Below are positions 61,461 to 64,000 of a stretch of 64,000 nt of DNA, piece by piece. Source of the stretch: Hydractinia symbiolongicarpus (lineage: Eukaryota; Cnidaria; Hydrozoa; Anthoathecata; Hydractiniidae); contig NC_079876.1 of NCBI RefSeq assembly GCF_029227915.1, forward strand, positions 39,725,828-39,789,827, in the 5' to 3' direction. Numbering within the stretch: the first letter of the stretch is position 1; the number at the start of each line of letters is the position of its first letter. The notes under the pieces are model-generated. The model was not told where the DNA came from. It worked only from the letters and a program-made list of their open reading frames with translations, and ran no database searches. A program made the translations under genes and the position numbers.

Positions 61461-64000
61461 CGTATAGTCAAAAGTATACAAAGAAAGTACCCAGGGAGTA
61501 AACTCAATTCCCGAACGATTTTTTAATTTATTTTTTCACCACTAAAACGAATGAGACTTGTAGTTTTCAAAAATGTTTTCATTTTTGATGAGACGCTGAA
61601 TAAAAGAAGTTTAATCGCCGGCAAACGAAAACCCGCGATTTCCCGTAAATCTCGGGCTTGGCCCGTATAGTCGAATGTATACAAAGAAATTACCCTGTGA
61701 GTAAACTCATTTCCAAAACGATTTTTTAAATTATCTTTTCGCCACTAAAACGCATGAGACTTGCAGTTTTCAAAAATGTTTTCATTTTTGATGAGACGCT
61801 TAATAAAAGAGGTTTAATCGCCGGCAAACGAAATCCCACGACTTCCCGTAAATCTCGGGCTTGGCCCGTATAGTCGAATGTATATAAAGAAAGTACCCAG
61901 GGAGTAAACTCATTTCCCGAACGATTTTTTAAATTTTTTTTTTCACCACTAAAACGCATGAGACTTGTAGTTTTCAAAAATGTTTTCATTTTTGATGAGA
62001 CGCTTAATAAAAGAGGTATAATCGCCGGCAAACGAAAACCCGCGATTTCCCGTAAATCCCGGGCTTGGCCCGTATAGTCGAATGTATACAAAGAAAGTAC
62101 CCTGTGAGTAAGCTCATTTCCAGAACGATTTTTTAAATTATTTTTTCACCACTAAAACGCATGGGACTTGTAGTTTTCAAAAATGTTTTTATTTTGGATG
62201 AGACGCTGAATAAAAGAAGTTTAATCGCCGGCAAACGAAAACCTGCGATTTCCCGTAAATCCCGGACTCGGCCCGTATAGTCAAAAGTATACAAAGAAAG
62301 TACCTAGGGAGTAAACTAATTTCCCAAACGATTTTTTAAATTACTATTTCCCCACTAAAGCCCATGAGACTTGTAGTTTTTAAAAATGTTTTCATTTTTG
62401 ATGATACGCTGAATAAAAGAAGTTTAATCGCCGGCAAACGAAAACCCGCGATTTCCCGTAAATCCCGGACTCGGCCCGTATAGTCAAAAGTATACAAAAA
62501 AAGTACCCAGGGAGTAAACTCATTTCCCGAACGATTTTTTAAATTATTTTTTCACCACTAAAACGCAAGAGACTTGTAGTTTTCAGAAATGTTTTCATTT
62601 TTGATGAGACGCTGAAAAAAAGAAGTTTAATCGCCGGCAAACGAAAACCCGCCATTTCCCGTAAACCCCGGACTCGGCCCGTATAGTCAAAATATACAAA
62701 GAAAGTACCCAGGGAGTAAACTCATTTCCCAAACGATTTTTTAAATTATTATTTCACCACTAAAGCCCATGAGACTTGTAGTTTTTAAAAATGTTTTCAT
62801 TTTTGATGAGACGCTGAATAAAAGAAGTTTAATCGCCGGCAAACAAAAACCCGCGATTTCCCGTAAATCCCGGACTCGGCCCGTATAGTCAAAAGTATAC
62901 AAGGAAAGTACCCGGTGAGTAAACTCATTTCCCGAACGAATTTTTAAATTATTTTTTCACCACTAAAACGCATGAGACTTGTAGTTTTCAGAAATGTTTT
63001 CATTTTTGATGAGACGCTTAATGAAAGTGGTTTAATCGCCGGCAAACGAAAACCCGCGATTTCCCGTAAATCCCGGGCTTGGCCCGTATAGTCGAATGTA
63101 TACAAAGAAATTACCCTGTGAGTAAACTCATTTCCAAAACGATTTTTTAAATTATCTTTTCACCACTAAAACGCATGAGACTTGTAGTTTTCAAAAATGT
63201 TTTCATTTTTGATGAGACGCTGAATAAAAGAAGTTTAATCGCCGGCAAACGAAAACCCGCCATTTCCCGTAAACCCCGGACTCGGCCCGTATAATTAAAA
63301 GTATACAAAGAAAGTACCCAGGGAGTAAACTCATTTCCCAAACGATTTTTTAAATTATTATTTCACCACTAAAGCCCATGAGACTTGTAGTTTTTAAAAA
63401 TGTTTTTATTTTTGATGAGACGCTGAATAAAAGAAGTTTAATCGCCGGCAAACGAAAACCCGCGATTTCCCGTAAATCCCGGCCTCGGCCCGTATAGTCA
63501 AAAGTATAAAAGGAAATTACCCAGTGAGTAAACTCATTTCCCGAACGAATTTTTAAATTATTTTTTCACCACTAAAACGCATAAGACTTGTAGTTTTCAA
63601 AAATGTTTTCATTTCTGATGAGAAGCTGAATAAAAGAAGTTTAACCGCCGGCAAACGAAAACCTGCGATTTCCCGTAAATCCCTGGCTTGGCCCGTATAG
63701 TCAAAAGTATACAAAGAAAGTACCCAGGGAGTAAACTCAATTCCCGAACGATTTTTTAATTTATTTTTTCACCACTAAAACGAATGAGACTTGTAGTTTT
63801 CAAAAATGTTTTCATTTTTGATGAGACGCTGAATAAAAGAAGTTTAATCGCCGGCAAACGAAAACCCGCGATTTCCCGTAAATCTCGGGCTTGGCCCGTA
63901 TAGTCGAATGTATACAAAGAAATTACCCTGTGAGTAAACTCATTTCCAAAACGATTTTTTAAATTATCTTTTCACCACTAAAACGCATGAGACTTGCAGT
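61325..64000. repeat. 11-monomer higher-order repeat, period 2233 bp, cut by the window end
   Basis: CATAAGACTTG at 61347 and 63580 and CGAATGAGACTTG at 61548 and 63781 are each exactly 2233 bp apart (11 x 203). The second copy starts near 63558 and is still matching at the last base, so the repeat continues beyond the window. Confidence 0.8.

Larger units (their letters stand above)
33975..64000. repeat. 203-bp satellite array, right block (about 148 monomers)
   Basis: This is the same 203-bp satellite in the same orientation, resuming directly after the LINE and running off the right edge of the window. The first 1.6 kb repeats the left flank (28111-29720) at a constant offset of 5864 bp. 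Between about 34000 and 56000 variants such as AAAACCGCG, TTCATACTAAAACG and GAAGCTGAATAAAAG are common. From about 56000 onward, monomers with CGCTTGAGACTTG and AACCCCGGACTCGG, resembling the 1-20 kb part, return. No genes, RNAs or other mobile elements are seen in this block. Confidence 0.98.

Overview
The window is almost entirely one tandem satellite DNA, interrupted once by a non-LTR retrotransposon (LINE). The satellite monomer is 203 bp and is present in about 295 copies: roughly 147 to the left of the LINE (1-29847) and 148 to the right (33975-64000). The array runs off both ends of the window, so the true locus is larger. No host gene, tRNA, rRNA or CRISPR is visible. A long homogenised satellite array, and a LINE of the CR1/L2-like (Jockey superfamily) kind with an SGNH-hydrolase ORF1, point to an animal nuclear genome in pericentromeric, centromeric or other heterochromatin. 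An aquatic invertebrate is my best guess from the style of the LINE proteins, but the species cannot be read from the sequence.

The satellite has several levels of structure. Monomers fall into two recurrent haplotypes with linked diagnostic sites (type A: GGACTCGG with AGTCAAAAG and CCCAGGGAG; type B: GGGCTTGG with AGTCGAATG and CCCTGTGAG), plus variants. These are organised in local higher-order repeats (HORs) whose periods are near-multiples of 203: a 9-mer of 1827 bp (about 3560-8740), a 12-mer of 2411 bp carrying a shared 24-bp deletion (9155-13975), a trimer of 608-609 bp (10237-14670), a 6-mer of 1218 bp (20780-23000), a 9-mer of about 1823 bp around the LINE, a 5-mer of 1012 bp (37930-39950), a 6-mer of 1217 bp (42600-45030), a 5-mer of 1013 bp (49826-52860), a 4-mer of 811 bp (about 55900-57540) and an 11-mer of 2233 bp running off the right end. 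Above these are multi-kilobase segmental duplications: about 2990-9150 with 14105-20470, 36190-38505 with 41259-43575, and 44300-47700 with 48170-51400. Hybrid monomers mark unequal-exchange junctions.

The LINE occupies 29848-33974 on the minus strand. Reading in its own sense it has a 5'-truncated ORF1 (coiled coil plus SGNH/GDSL esterase-like domain), a TGA stop, 23 open codons in the same frame, then an intact ORF2 (APE endonuclease plus reverse transcriptase, 957 aa). A short 3'UTR follows with an AATAAA, a symmetric stem-loop and a terminal (ATA)n run. The satellite on its right continues the HOR on its left, offset by exactly 5864 bp. From this the empty site can be reconstructed: the insertion went into adjacent copies of a roughly 1823-bp 9-mer HOR and removed 86 bp of satellite instead of leaving an obvious target-site duplication.

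I did not find a new multi-gene system. The points most worth following up are the in-frame ORF1-TGA-ORF2 arrangement, the datable insertion with target deletion, and the nested HOR and recombination-junction record of the satellite.
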